A stretch of DNA of 64,000 bases from Gnetum montanum (taxonomy: Eukaryota; Streptophyta; Gnetopsida; Gnetales; Gnetaceae): assembly GCA_015680685.1 (NCBI GenBank), contig MNCI01033545.1, positions 25,802-89,801 of the forward strand. Direction: 5' to 3'. The position numbers were made by a program, and so were the translations under genes. The notes beneath the pieces are model-generated. The model made no database searches and had not been told where the DNA came from. It saw only the letters and a list, made by a program, of their open reading frames with translations. Positions 10,293-22,780 of the stretch are shown piece by piece; position 1 is the stretch's first letter; every line of letters starts with the position of its first letter.

Positions 10293-11161
10293 TGATGAGC
10301 AATGGATACCCCTACGCCCAACCATACGAATCACAAGTGTTCACGTATGATTCGGTCAAATTCCATGGATGGGACTATTTGTGGCATCTAGATCATTATG
10401 CATTGATCATAGTTTGCTATCTTTCCACTTGGACTAGTGGTAGCTTTGTCATATATGGCTTAGTCTAAAGTGAGGCATATGGTTCTTGATGTTGTTTCAG
10501 TCTTATGCTACTCCTAACGACAATAGAGAAATCAATTATTTAATCTAATAACAACAGGAAATAAAGTCTAAACTAGTCTACGAGTGATGACTGTTCGTTC
10601 CTAGCTTGTCGTACATGTCCTGAACCCATGTATCCACTACTAGGATTACCAAGCACTACGCTACTACGCAAACCAAGCAATAACACTACTGGGATTACCA
10701 AGTGAATACGTGTTTATGCTTGAAAGTGGTCACGCTCATTCCACCAATTGATTAATTTACATGAAATGTCGATATTAACTAAGTACATGAAAAGTAAATT
10801 ACATGGAAAGTAAATCTAATCTGAGTCAAAGTGCTGCAATGAATAAGAATCAATCTCAATCTTATTGTCGTTCATGGAATATGTCCAAGTACATTGCCAC
10901 TCAAATAAGATATCCTGCAACTTACTCAAATTCACACTACGGGCACCCATTGACTATTCTCTAAAACTACAAACTAAAATTGCAAGGGTTCAACTACTTT
11001 ATTGACAAAAGAATGGGATGAATCGTGCATCCAAGTGTTGTATTTATAGGTAGCCATGCATGTTGCAATATTGGATATTTGATGTCGAAACTTGTACTAT
11101 GATATCGAGGCTAAGATATTGGATGTCCAATATCTTAGCCTAAAAAAAACATGATTTATCA
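10293..11161 (-). repeat. A1 3' LTR
   Basis: It starts TGATGAGC and ends TTTATCA on the plus strand (sense TGATAAA…CTCATCA). A TATAAATA box lies on the minus strand at 11041-11048. A perfect hairpin lies between this box and the sense 5' terminus. Confidence 0.88.
11109..11140. repeat. Perfect 15-base-arm hairpin in A1 3' LTR (U3)
   Basis: The arms ggctaagatattgga (11109-11123) and tccaatatcttagcc (11126-11140) pair exactly around tg. It sits 21 bases from the LTR terminus, upstream of the LTR TATA box. The other A LTRs keep the outer ggctaagatat/atatcttagcc parts. Confidence 0.8.
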
Positions 11162-11185
11162 TACCCCCACGATAGAATGAAAATT
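11162..11185 (-). other. A1 polypurine tract
   Basis: On the minus strand this reads …TTTTCATTCTATCGTGGGGGTA immediately before the LTR start TGATAAA. The GTGGGGG core next to the 3' LTR is the expected plus-strand primer. Confidence 0.7.
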
Positions 11186-11339
11186 TGTCCTCAATTGAAC
11201 AAAAGAATGAACATGTTCCTTATAAAATATTGGGAAGGTATGGGATTATTGACTAACTCTAACTACTAATTGACTCTGAGTGCTAGAGTGGTGTGTAAAA
11301 AAAATGACACACTAACATGACAAAAAAAATAAAATTTTA

Positions 11340-11800
11340 AGGTGGCTCAATGCAGTTCATATTCCAGGCAATGTTGGCTCTTCTATCAGCTTCTTCCCTA
11401 CATTAAGCTTCTAGAATTGATATCTGTTTAGGAGCACCTAAAGTTTCTTCTCTTTTGTCCTTGTCTTCTTTTCCATCCACTCTCTTTACTTATTATGGCA
11501 CAGAGACTTCCTTAGTTTTAACTGTTGCATTGGCTTGTTTATTTCACCAGAATTGGTACACATCTCCTAAGTACCATTCTCCCTTGTTGGTTAATGTAGG
11601 TTGTAAAGGAGACGCTTGAAGTTGCATCTTTATAGATTCCGTGTTGTGAAGGTCCTCCTTCTAGTGGTCTCTTTGGATCATCTACAATCAATCAAGAGGT
11701 TAAGATTACCAAAATGTTGTCATCAATGCTTAATTATTCATAATCCTTCTCGTACTCTTGGTTAAATCAAGTTCTTATCATGTTATAATTTTAGAGTTAA
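11340..11800 (-). pseudogene. A1 3' reading frame remnant (shared with A2 and B)
   Basis: The minus strand at about 11547-11577 encodes WYLGDVYQFW, matching WYLGEMYQFW in the B frame (47726-48493) and in A2 (about 30036-30065). The frame is broken by stops. I do not recognise the protein. It lies between the T-rich tract and the polypurine tract, the place where some Athila-type elements carry an extra frame. Confidence 0.55.
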
Positions 11801-13689
11801 AAATTTTTGCAAAAAGAAAACCCCTTAGGTTTTATGCTATTTAGTTACTAATGATCTTCTTATTGATTTCTTCATTATTATGGCCTAAAATAGTTGATAT
11901 GGTCTATTAGGAGTATTATCTAAATCTTTCTAACTAGAGTATTATCTAAATCTATCTGGCCTTAGTTTGATTGATTAACTTTAAGATTCTTATTATCTCT
12001 TTGTACTCACCCTTTATAATGTCTTAAGGCATTAAGACTATTTGACTCAAATTCTTAAATTTTCATTCACTTATATTGCACATCACACTTGCAAATTTGG
12101 TTGATTTGTTCTAACTGTTACCTAGAACACTGTAATTTTCTTAATAATGCACCCTACACCCCCACAACTAAGTTGAGTGCTCTGGGATCAACAAGATTTA
12201 AAAATTTTGGAAATTGAAGCTATGAGAGTGAAGTTATGGCCTTTGAAAGCTAGTGTGCAAGAGAGCTAAGGAAAAAACTACAAAATCTTCTCTTGCTACA
12301 AATGAGAGAAATGAAAATTTTCACTAACTCCTACATGTATATATATTATTTTTATATGTGCGACATCATAGAGAGATTATCGTAGGTGCCTACAACATTT
12401 GTAACTATGATGTCACCATTAAAAAGTTCAAATTTCTTAAATGTCTCAAAAAAATAAGTCAAATGGAATAGCTGGAAGATGTAAAGCTTGGTTGGAGGAT
12501 CATGGTCATTAATGATGCATAGTTTTCAAAAATTTAGCCTTCAAGATTCACAAAGAAGGAATCTTGAGCAATGTAAGTTTATGGTATGGATAAGAAATGG
12601 ATAATACGAACAAATTATTAGATGATATGGGAATTTTATAGATGTTTTCGAAGGCACAAGATGATGTGGAATTTCTTGGTAAGGATGAAATACAAAAATT
12701 ATACAAGTGGATCCATCCCAAAGTATGCTCTAGCCCTTAGTGCCCATGTATAACCACACCTAAAAGTGTCCTTAGACAATCAAGGAGTTAAATGTACTGG
12801 ATAATTATTTAGCAAAACACACATGTTAGTATTGGTGATGTGGGAAAATAACACTATATTACACAAAACCACAAGTTGTAATTATTCATACAATGAGATG
12901 AGATGGACATAGAAGGGATTGTAGAAATCGAGATGTGAGGTGTCTTATCATAGGCATAATGAACTCTTGTGTTTTATTAGTGGTTCAAGTAATCATTAGG
13001 GTTTTTGTCCAAGATTCAAACCAAGTCCATACCACTATGCATTGACATTGCATTCCTTCATCTTTAAGATTCATAATCATAAGACTATCATTGTTCCAAG
13101 GAGTATCATCACTTGGCATTTTTCCCAAGCGAGGATTTTATTCATTGCACCTCATTTTATTATTATTATTTTGAAATTCCTAATAAGTCACCTACCTTTG
13201 GGCATGGGTAACATGTCTCTCTAGTGGGACCCCCAAGAGATTTATTTTGTACATGAATTTTACTTTTATCTGTGTCAACCTTACTAGAGGACTACCTTCA
13301 AGCATGGTTTACCTGTCTTTCCAATGACATGGTAAGGAAGCACTTATTGTACTCTTACTCCCATTTTTCGTTAGATCTACAAGGGTATAATTACAATCTT
13401 AGCAACAAGTTCCCTTGATGTCACACCCTTTACACTCCCACTTGGTTCTTCACTTTTCTATCTAGGAATAATGATCACAACTTTATTCTTAGTTTGATGA
13501 TGGAAAGAATATCATTATGGCCATGGTAAGAACCTATTATTATTAGAATGGATGGATGGATGGTGTGGTCTTAGTATACAAATAATCAATCTCTTATGAT
13601 TTGATAACACAGAGAAATCTTCACCTTATTGGCACTACATCTTACTTTATTCAATGTGTTTTATTCAAGATTGATAAAAATATGTACAA
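11801..13689 (-). mobile_element. A1 non-coding 3' region
   Basis: No reading frame was recognised. It carries a purine-motif station at 12157-12172 (plus strand acacccccacaactaagtt). It is shared with A2, which is interrupted at the position equivalent to about 13405 by element N. Confidence 0.6.
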
Positions 13690-13920
13690 ATAACATGTAA
13701 ACAAAGTATGAAAAATTGTAAAAGATGTTAAGAATGAAAAATATTTTCAAAAAGCAAGAAATATCAAAGAATCGCAAATGTTTTAAGAAATGGAAAAGTA
13801 TGAAAGAATGAAAAGATATTTAAAAATGTGGAAATTGGTAAGAAATGTGAAAAGGCATAACAAAAAATTAGAAATTAAAAAGAAATTGTAAAAAAAATTG
13901 AAAAATGCTTATTAATTCTT
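13690..13920 (-). repeat. A1 T-rich (sense strand) tract
   Basis: The plus strand is A-rich with many gaaa/aaaag words; the sense strand is therefore pyrimidine-rich. The same tract, in the same place relative to the purine motif, occurs at 1502-1690, 38850-39095, 50275-50400 and 58740-58895, and as its complement in N at 35655-35830. Confidence 0.6.
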
Positions 13921-14215
13921 TGATCATGATTAGTATCTCCCCTAGTTTTAAACTTATGGACAAGTGTTCGAAAAATGAGCGCTAGTTTCCCTAGATCATA
14001 CACTTGAGGCTTCTCACTTACAATCCTTAGTGAATTAGTTTTTCGATTATTGTACCATGTATTCTTGATGGTAATTGAATTTTGATCATCTAGGTCCTTA
14101 GTTCCTCTTTCTGTTGATGTATGATTGTGGTTTAGTATTTCCATTTGTAAGTTCTTAGTTGGAATCATTTTCTTAGAATGGGAATTAATAAGTGGTTTAG
14201 ATTGGTCCATGCATG
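13921..14215 (-). pseudogene. A1 short post-gag frame
   Basis: On the minus strand an ATG at 14210 opens a run of about 111 codons rich in K, N, S and T, with an IVSEKPQVYDLG block just before the purine motif (13936-13950). It continues into the T-rich tract, where it loses coding character. The same block appears in A2 (39398 leftward) and in altered form in N (about 35374-35640). It could be a C-terminal extension of gag in an ancestral frame; function unknown. Confidence 0.5.
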
Positions 14216-14599
14216 TTTTACATATTTGAAAGTTCTTGATTGCTGGCCACTAGGTGTCTTTTGGTTTAGTTACGCCTACTCTCTCTTGTTCATATACTAA
14301 TTTTTCACATTTATTATGGGTTGGTGTAATGACTGTGTTGACATTGTAGAAGCTTGGTCCACAACTGCATCCTTATTTTTTAGTAGTAATGCATGGAATT
14401 TCCTATCTCTCTATAGTCATAGGTTCATCTATTATTCTTTTTAATATAGTGATAATGGGTGTTGGCCCTTATCTAGGATTAGAAGACATTATTTTGGTGA
14501 GGAAGGTGTTGTACCAAGTTGGTGTTGTGTTGGTTTTGATTAGCCAGTAAAACTACGAGTTTTATGCCCATGTGAGGAAATTTTCCTAAAGAAAGGACA

Positions 14600-16630
14600 T
14601 TTGTGAGACTTTTGCTAAGATATACTAACATTATGATTTACTTATATGTTCATAGAACAAGTGACATTCTTCTATTGATGTTGTGGTGTTGATCCTTCCT
14701 ATGTTGTTGGTGGTGACATATGTTGGATAGAAGTATGAGAATACTGAGGATGTAAGAGAGGATAAGAGGTTTGAAATGGTAATACCATAGGATATGTTTC
14801 GGGTTGATGATATTTGGGAGAGTGGTAGTAGTAATTTGAGGTAGAGGAAGTAAAATCATTTGGAGAAACAGATTGTTGAACATAGTAGTCATAATGGTCT
14901 AGCCAACAATAAGGGTATTGCTAGTTTGTTGATGGCATTTCCCACAACTATGGGTTTTGCCACTATGATTGATAGTAGTGTTGAGGTTGATAAGAAGTCC
15001 CACAAGGATAGTATGGTTGGTTTTAGGGCTATCTATAATTACCTTGTTAGTAAGGTAATTTCCTAAGCATTTGCTTTTGTACAAACTTGGGATTCAAAGA
15101 AAAAGCCCCAAACTCATGTAGATGTAACATAACTAGGCCATAGCCCTTTGGATGGTCATATTGGATAATGTCACATATGTCATCCTCTTCTATGGTTGAG
15201 TCTATAACCTCTTCTAATATAGCACTTGATCCTTTTTGTCGATATGTGTCCCTACCTATTTCTTTAATCTCTTTCCTCTTCTTGTTTTGATCACTAGAGT
15301 CCTTGTGTGTTACCTTCTCTGTTATGGTTTTCACATGGGTTGTAACTGTGTCATTTATCAACTCCCACATCTTATCTATCCTTGATTTAAACTCAATGAT
15401 AGACTTTTGTATTGGTAAGGTTTGTTGTGAAATCACCTCATCAAGAGCTGTCTCTTTTTCCTCATCATAGATATGAATCCTCTGCTTTTGAAGAGTTGGG
15501 CCCTAGTTATATTCCTCTACATTCTCTTATTTACACAGCTCTCCTTCTTCTTTTGCCACTTGCTCAACTAACCTTTGTATCTAATGGGTTTTCAGTTCAT
15601 ATAACTATCCTTTGGCATAAATCCCAAGGGTCTCTCTTATTTAGTTACAAAGCCCATCTATGATGTGGAAAAGATGCTCTTTTTGAGAGAAATCATGGCC
15701 TGGACATCTATGTAGTAGAAAATAGTATCTATCCAAGGCCACATCCAAGGATTCATGTTTTTCTTGCCTTCATCCCTGGATTTGTTTTCTTAGGTTGGAC
15801 ACTCTTGCATAGGTTTCATATTTCTTGTTGAAGAGTTCCAACATTGTGGACCATCGATGGATTGAATCCCATTCCAACAATATATACCAACTTTTAGTTT
15901 CATCAACTAGTGTCCTAGGAAAGAGCTTCAAATTTTGCCACTCACTCTCAATGTTTTGCAAGATGCAAGCATCATGGAAGGCTTGTAAGTGATGTTGTGG
16001 ATCAAATTTATAGCCTCCCGTAAAGTAGGGGATGCTATTCATATCAAGCCTTTTGATGCAACTTTCCCTTTGATTGATGTGGGGTATTCTAACTACCTCC
16101 ATTATCTACATCATGATCCTAGTAGCCAATAAGGGTTCATCATCATCAAACATGCCATGGTAATTATTTCTATGTCTATTTCTCTAATTCTAATCATCTT
16201 GTCTATGCTTACTTTTATGATCTTTTATATTTCTATTTCTATCTTTGTCTTGACTCCTAAGTGTATCTCTATTTCTATACCTAGGATCATCTTCATCAAA
16301 ATTGGATTTTGAGGAAGAATAGGAAGATGATGACCTGGAAGAATTGCCATGGCTCCTATATTTTCCTCTTTGATCCCTTAATGTATCTCTTCTCGGTTTG
16401 GAGGATGTCCTAGGCCTTAAGACCCTAATTAATCTAGGACTTACTACATATTCTCTAGGATTGTCAACATTAGTTGAACATAGTCTTTAAGTGTAGAGAG
16501 GGTCTAAATGAGCATATGAAATCCCTTCTTGAGGTTGTTCACTCCAATTCTCTTCAGTATAGATCCTATCATTTCTCCTACAAGTGTTTTCATCATGTGA
16601 TGAAGTCTTGGTCCAATGTAAAGAAGACAT
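14600..16630 (-). pseudogene. A1 gag
   Basis: Its start codon is at 16630-16628, about 115 bases inside the primer site, and begins Met-Ser-Ser. In order there are an Arg/Ser/Asp-rich N-terminal region (16150-16600), the gag core with an FNKKYETYARVSNLRKQIQG block (about 15775-15840), a coiled-coil-like charged stretch, the YDHPKGYG motif near 15145-15170 (the knuckle position), an ALNP-like block and a Pro/Gln/Tyr-rich tail. Several stops and frameshifts split it. Gag would form the particle and bind RNA. It has no pol downstream. Confidence 0.8.
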
Positions 16631-16743
16631 GGTTTTATCTTATAACATCTGTGACTTAAAATATTAATATTTTATACAAGATAAATCATTAATACTTCTA
16701 CAATGATTGTGTAAAATATAACTAATCTACATAACTAGCACCA

Positions 16744-16761
16744 TCCCTAGCAACGGTGCCA
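16744..16761 (-). other. A1 primer-binding site (tRNA-Asp type)
   Basis: The sequence tccctagcaacggtgcca matches the tRNA-Asp 3' end at 15 of 18 positions, one base from the 5' LTR. Confidence 0.85.
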
Positions 16762-16762
16762 A

Positions 16763-17644
16763 TGATGAGCAGCAGGTAACCCCTATGTCCAACCATACGA
16801 ATCACAATCATTCATGCATAATTTGGTTAAGTTATATGGATGGGACTAGTTGTAGCATCTAGATCATTATGCCTTGATCGTAATTCGTTGTCTTCTCACT
16901 TGGACTAGTGGTAGCTTTGTCACGTATGGTTTAGTCCAGAGTGAGACATATGATTCTTGATATTGTTTTGGCGTTAAGCTACTCCTAATGATAATAGATA
17001 AATCAATTATTTAATCTAATTACAACAAAAAATAAAGTCAAAACTAGCTTACAGGTGCTGAGTGTTTATTCCTAACTTGTTGTACACATCCCAAACCCAC
17101 ATATCCACTACTAGGATTACCAAGAACTATGCTACTTGGCAAACTAAGTAATAACACTCCTAGGATTACCAAGCGAATGTGTGTTTACGCTCAAAACTAA
17201 TTGTGCTCATTCTATCAATTCTTTAATTTGCATAAAATGTAGATATTAACTAAGTACATAAAAATAAATTGCATGGAAAGTAAATCTAATATAAGTCAAA
17301 GTGCTACAATGAATAAGAGTCAATCTCAATCTTCTTGTCATTCATGGAATGTGTCTAGGTACACTACCACTTGAATAAGAGATCATAAAACTACTCATAT
17401 TCACACTACGAGCACTTACTAATTTTTCTCTAAGACTATGAAATAAAACTGCAAGGGTTCAGCTACTTTATTGACAAAAGAATCAAATGAATCATGTGCC
17501 TAAGTGTTGTATTTATAGGAAAGCATGCATCCCACGATATTGGATATCCAATGTCAAAACTTGTGCTTTGATATTAGGGCTAGGATATTGGAAAATTGAT
17601 ATCGAATATCTGATATCTTAGCCTATGAAAAACATGATTTATCA
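16763..17644 (-). repeat. A1 5' LTR
   Basis: It runs from TGATGAGC to TTTATCA on the plus strand. A TATAAATA box lies on the minus strand at 17510-17517. Imperfect palindromes built on gatatc occur at about 17570-17625. Confidence 0.88.
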
Positions 17645-18229
17645 ATTGATAGTGTATAGAATAAAATATGTGCATCCACTTATGTACTCTTAACTTTTCT
17701 AACTCTTGAAATTATATCTTATCATGACCACCACTAATTAATCCATGTCCTATTTTTGAGTGTTGAAAATTAGCTAAAAAGATCAAGTAAAAGAAAATAG
17801 AATTTATTATTATTTAAGGTTTGAATATGAATACAATCTTTCTTCTTATATAAAATGACAATCATAAATTTATTTTTGACACTAAAAAGTAAAATTTTAT
17901 TACGTCCTTAGACCTTCTAGATCTATTGAATAGTATAAATATACATACTATGAGTTTTGCAAATATCATTAAGAAAATTATCAAGTGTTTTCCAAACAAT
18001 TCAAAATATAGATAAATTTAATGACATTATGAAGAGTGTTACCTCCAAAATAGTATTAAAGTTAGAATAAACTATATATATATATAAGGTAATCAGGAAA
18101 TTATTATGTTCAATTATAATAAATTAACAAGGTTTAAAATCAGCATAAAAATGAAAAGTGTTTCTCTTTTCAAAGTTAAAAGTAACTTTTAGAGGGTTGT
18201 ATTTAACACAGAGAAAATATTACAAGAAA

Positions 18230-19230
18230 TCAACCAGGGAGGAGAAGTCCCTAGGTAATCAAAACATTAATCATCAAAGAAAAATAGAGAGCTTTAACAT
18301 GAAAGAAACATAGGTTTTCTAGGATGAATTTACTCCATGAGGGGCCATTGAAAAATTCCAACATTCCTAGAAACCCAAAACATAAGTGACATGACAGAAC
18401 ACAGTTGCATCCATCAAGCAAATGGCAAGGAAATATAAACAAAATTTTGTTTACTAATGAAGTGAAAATGACTCACAATGGCCTTATTATCTAGATGCTT
18501 AACAAATTTGTGAGCTTCTATCAGGAATTATGAGTTTTTCTACCTGCTAGCCATCTCCTAAGGTTTGACATGTAACATTATGTTCAAGTAGAGGACGAGT
18601 GCATGTTGTAGCATTATGATTTTAATTCGTTTATTTGAAGAGCAACAACTTACTCCAAATTCAATATACAAGCACTCGTCATCATTAAACCACTACTCCA
18701 TTGAAGTTCCAAACTGAAACTCTCCAGGACAAATCAAGACAAACCATGAAAAACTTCTAGTAGGTTAGCAAAATGACTCAGGAAACTCTTTAATAAGCTA
18801 GAAGTAAACTTCAAGCAACATTAGATATATTATTGATTAGAATCAAGAACCTGCTAGTAAGCTACGTAACCTTATTCCAAAGTAATGTAATGGAATACTA
18901 GAATTGCAATCTCATATAGCACCATGAGCGTATTGCATTTTCATGACATTCATGATGAAAAACTTAAGATCCTTGACTCCGATTAGCCTTTGCACTAAAT
19001 TAGATGACTAGGAACATGAACCTCTACTTTGCTTTTAGTTGAGAATAGAGAGAGCTTTAGGGCCACTATCATTCTCCCTAGGCATTTTCTGCCATCCAAG
19101 CATGTCAATTGCTCACCACTCTTTACTTCTTTTTGATGCTTCTATCTACTCTACCATGTAGGGATGGTCCCTTGACAAATTCTTGGCCTCTTAAGATCCC
19201 AATGAAAACATTATCTCTTTATTCTCTATT
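18230..19230. other. Unidentified less AT-rich segment in R1
   Basis: The matching stretch in R2 (42775-43775) is visibly richer in G and C. Most differences between the two are C/G in R2 against T/A here, so this copy looks more decayed. Neither strand gives an open frame longer than about 85 codons and I do not recognise a product. It may be a relic of a gene or transposon. Confidence 0.45.
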
Positions 19231-19584
19231 AAAAAATAAATAATGTGTCAAGAGCAACACAAGATTTGACTTTTTTTGCTTTAATTCAATTTGATGCTTA
19301 AGATACTTTAATGGAAAAAATATTTTTTATCAACTTTATTTTTTACTTTATACACTAATAAAAATATTTTAGCGTATTATAACTTTATTTAGTGTTTTTC
19401 TATATTGCCAAATGATCCACTAATAACTTATATTTCATTTAAGATCACTTGCACATGCAAAGATATAGATTATACATATTAGAGTTGAAGTATATAAATG
19501 AAATAATATTTGAGTATTAAAAAGAAAATTAGAGTATGAAACATAAAAATAAGCATGTAAAAGCCTTCTTCTTTGTTCATGCAA

Positions 19585-19665
19585 GTGATCAATTGCTCAA
19601 GTGATTAACCCATTGTCTTGTTAGGCAAGAGCTGCTAGCTCAAATGATACTTAAGGTGTTGTTAT
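19585..19665 (+). repeat. tRNA-like SINE head 1 in R1
   Basis: The stretch aattgctcaagtgattaacc resembles an A-box arm, and about 40 bases later gctagctcaaatgat resembles a B-box arm. In R2 (44100-44165) the second arm is closer to consensus (ggtactagttcaaat). It is a SINE remnant rather than a tRNA gene: no acceptor stem can be formed. Confidence 0.4.
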
Positions 19666-19772
19666 ATTCATGTATCATTCATCTAATATATCTTATTAGT
19701 TATATATAATTTTCAGAGAAATGGTGACAATAAATATATACTATAAAATCCTAAATAGATTACAAAATAAAA

Positions 19773-19850
19773 ATGAGGTATTAGCCTAGTGATAAGACTC
19801 TTGATTTGAAAGCTCCAAGTCATGGGTTTGATTTTGGTGGGCAATGCTGA
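19773..19850 (+). repeat. tRNA-like SINE head 2 in R1
   Basis: The A box is ttagcctagtgataag (19781-19796) and the B-box-like sequence is ggtttgatttt (19825-19835), at tRNA-like spacing. The R2 copy (44288-44365) has a perfect A box core, tagcctagtgg. No CCA end or acceptor pairing is present. Confidence 0.5.
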
Positions 19851-20094
19851 GTTAGAAATTTGTAATTGAACTATACATCTTGGGGTGTACTTATTTAGTT
19901 CTCATTGGACTATACATCTTTGGGTACATGTATATTACAATTACTTCAAGGTTCCTTGCATTAGCGAAGCAAGTGGCAAGGGATTAAGGGTGTGAGTTTG
20001 AGACTATTTAGGAGGATGAAGAAAAATAAGTAGAAGGAGATTCAACATGTAGTGTGGTAGGTCTATGATGCTCCAAAAGATAATAGTGATGAGT

Positions 20095-22187
20095 AGAGAT
20101 ATGAGTGGTAAAGCCATTGGATGATATAGGTTGTTTAGCATAGTATCCACAAGGATCAAGTTACCTGTATGGATATTCCTACCTTAGTGATGGCATCCCC
20201 CATGATAGTGGGTTTTTCCACTACTAGTAATACTCTTGAGGTTGAGGTGAACCTCCACTTGGATAATATTATTGTTGGTCATAGGGTTACCTATGGTTTT
20301 CTTGAGGATAAGGTAATCTCTTTGGGTCTAACTTCTTGATGAACTTTGGGTTTAATGCATAAGTCCCAAACTCCTTAAACTCTGACATTATTGGGTAACA
20401 ACCTTTTGTACTAGTAGTAGTCATCCCTTGCATCTCTTTTATTTCTTTTACCTTTCTCCTTAGCTCTTCCTTGTTCTTATTTGACCTCCACAACATTGAG
20501 TGTCATTTGGAATTTTACATCAATGGAGTCCCACATTTTATCAAACTTTGTCAAAATTTTAGTAACTAAATTTTGAATGGGAAAGACCTTTCTCTACACT
20601 ACCTTATCTAGTGATGATATTTCATTAGGTTTACATAGGTATATCTTCTTTATGTAGATCAAGGGATCCCTATTATGCTCCTCTGCACTTTCTCTCTTCT
20701 TTAGTTGAACTTCTTTCTTTGCTACCTAATCAATTAGCCTTTGAATCTAATGGCCTCTTATCTCATATAATCTCTCTTAGGAATAGATCCTAAGACTCTC
20801 TTTTGACTTGTTGCAAAGTCTATCTATGACATGGTGTAGTTGCTCCCTTTAAGAAAAGCCATGGCATAGGCATCTATGACAAATAGAGTAGTATCTTCCC
20901 AAGGTTGCATTAAGGAACTCATGGTTACCTTATCTTCACCCTTGAATTTGCTTCCTCAAATTGGACACCCTTGAGTAGGTCTAATAATTTTCATTAAAAA
21001 ATTTCAATGTCATACTCCATCTCCTAATAGACTCCAATTCCAAGGACTAGTACCAACTTTTATCTTTTTTGATGATTGCACTTGGGAAAATTTTTAGCTT
21101 TTTCCATTCCTTCTCAATACTCTGCAAGGTGCACGCATTATGGAAGACATGTAAGTAATGTTGAAGGTTTGCATTGTAACCTCCCTTAAACTTTGAAATG
21201 TTGTTCATATCTAATCTTTTAATCCTACTATCCCTTTGATGCTTAGTAAAGATGTAAATTAACTCCTAGATGTTTATCATGCTTCTACTAATAAGTAATG
21301 CTTCATCATAATCATATTGGTTCTTATAGTCCCTATCATAATCATATCTTCGTTAGTGTTACTTGTTTTGCCTTCTTTCATAATGGTGTCCTTCTTCTTC
21401 TTCACATTTAACTTCCCTTCCACTATCCTTATAATGCTCCATTCTATCATCTTTGCCTTACCTACGATCATTTCCCCTGCTACCTTGGCCATGTTCACCC
21501 TTGTCAAAGCTTGACAATGATGTTGAAGAAGTGATGGTGAAGATCTAGGAGAGTTATGTCAGCTTGCTCTCCCCCTATGATCTTTTTGATGCTCTTTTAC
21601 CTATCTACTAGAAGACCTTGGCCTTGAAGTACCCGTTATTCTGGGTCTTGTTCTTCTCTTGCCTTAGTAGCTTACTAAGGCTGAACATAACCAAGGATGA
21701 TTCACATCATCTCGACTATGGGGTGGACAATTTTGGCAATGAGATCTACCTAATTGGTAGTGTGTATCTTTCTTTTCTGATTACAAAGTTAGATGCATGG
21801 GAGCCCCCTTCCCTTTGGAAACCTGATAGTAAGCTTTCATGAACTAATCCTTGCATAATTGGGACTCCTTGGGTTTGTAATCTCAAGAGATTTCATCAAT
21901 GGCTTCATAGTTTAGGGCTGATATATCAAGCCCAAGTTTCCTCAATCCTGACATGAGCATTGATGGCACTGATCAATTAGTTGGCAACAAAATGTTTCCC
22001 TATAAGTCTCTCCATCGCAGTATTGATCTTGGCAAATTATGAAGGTAAATTCTGGATGGTAAGGATCTAGATGTTTGTAGACTATTTTTACTTCTTGTTA
22101 CACACCATTGTTAATGCTTGTAGTCCTATCATGTGCTTTAGTGATATCATCAACAAGTGGGGAATCTACCTTGCAAAAAGAAGATAT
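20095..22187 (-). pseudogene. Element X, copy 2: gag pseudogene
   Basis: The start codon position (22187-22185) has decayed to ATA, while copies 1 and 3 keep ATG. Running leftward on the minus strand there are a Lys/Asp-rich N-terminal region, a core with VSNLRKQIQG (near 20945), a PIQN block, then a GCYPIMSEF…TYALNPKF block (20380-20335) and a Pro/Tyr tail with the purine motif near 20200. Many stops are present. It includes about 250 bases of gag tail (20095-20344) that have no counterpart left of 1899 in unit 1. Confidence 0.75.
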
Positions 22188-22306
22188 TGTTAATTCGCAA
22201 GTATACTTGACAATAAAATATTATTATTATTAGCAACTGATAAATTTTGTTAAGTTCTTACAATGATCCTTGAATAATCCTATCTATCTAAAACATTAGC
22301 ATCAGG

Positions 22307-22324
22307 TCCCCAACAATAGTGCTA
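22307..22324 (-). other. Degenerate primer-binding site of X copy 2
   Basis: The sequence tccccaacaatagtgcta is identical to the copy 1 site and lies one base from the LTR start. Confidence 0.55.
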
Positions 22325-22325
22325 A

Positions 22326-22780
22326 TGATGACTAGTAAGGTAACTTTATGCCTAACCATATGAATCACAAGTGTTCATACACAATCTAGTCAAATTTTAT
22401 GGACATAACTAAATAGATGTCTTAGATAACCAAGCGCTAAGATACTTAGCATTTTCTTCCCAATAACACTTATGTGAGATCAAGTTCTATGGTTAAGTGT
22501 GACTAAGGCATATGATCATATTTTTATTAGTATTAAAATATTTAAAGTATTATAATGTTAAAGTAGTAATCTGCCTAGCCTAAATGTAGAAAGTAAATCT
22601 AATATAGCGTAACATGGAGTATCCACTCCTGATTCACCCTACACATCTTAATTTATTATTCATCAATGAGTAAAAGCCTAACCTCTTTTTAAGTGGTTAC
22701 ACCAAGGCTCAAAACCATATTTGTTGATTTGAGAAATGAATAAGTTACCATCACTCCAAATGAGGGTCCTTGAAGATTTA
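22326..22780 (-). mobile_element. Element X LTR, copy 2 (right edge uncertain)
   Basis: It starts TGATGACTAGTAAGG and aligns with 3879-4330 and 53666-54110. The right edge cannot be fixed. Confidence 0.45.

Larger units (their letters stand above)
10293..17644 (-). mobile_element. Element A1: complete gag-only LTR retrotransposon
   Basis: Two LTRs (10293-11161 and 16763-17644) flank a 5.6-kb interior. In sense order (minus strand) this is: 5' LTR, tRNA-Asp-type primer site, gag, short post-gag frame, T-rich tract, a decayed 3' frame, polypurine tract, 3' LTR. No protease, reverse transcriptase or integrase motif was found, so it is non-autonomous. The left flank is acttg and the right flank attg-atag. 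In unit 2 the same site reads atttg on both sides, so the mismatches are later mutations of one target duplication. The two LTRs differ at roughly 19% of positions over the first 147 bases counted by eye, so it is old. Confidence 0.88.
17645..20094. repeat. Spacer R1 (right flank of A1)
   Basis: This is a direct continuation of the A target site and is repeated at 42175-44640. It contains a TA run at about 18070-18085, a less AT-rich stretch of about 1 kb (18230-19230), and two tRNA-like SINE heads. No host gene is recognised. A 63-codon minus-strand frame at 18251-18442 is open in both copies but has no recognisable product. Confidence 0.6.

Noticed and set aside
18251-18442. 63-codon minus frame also open at 42795-42986
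   Set aside because: It is open in both R copies with about ten replacements, but has no recognisable motif and no start or promoter context. Kept only as part of the unidentified R segment.
19773-19850. Possible tRNA gene
   Set aside because: It has A-box and B-box-like arms, but no acceptor stem, anticodon arm or CCA-compatible end can be drawn. A SINE head explains it better.
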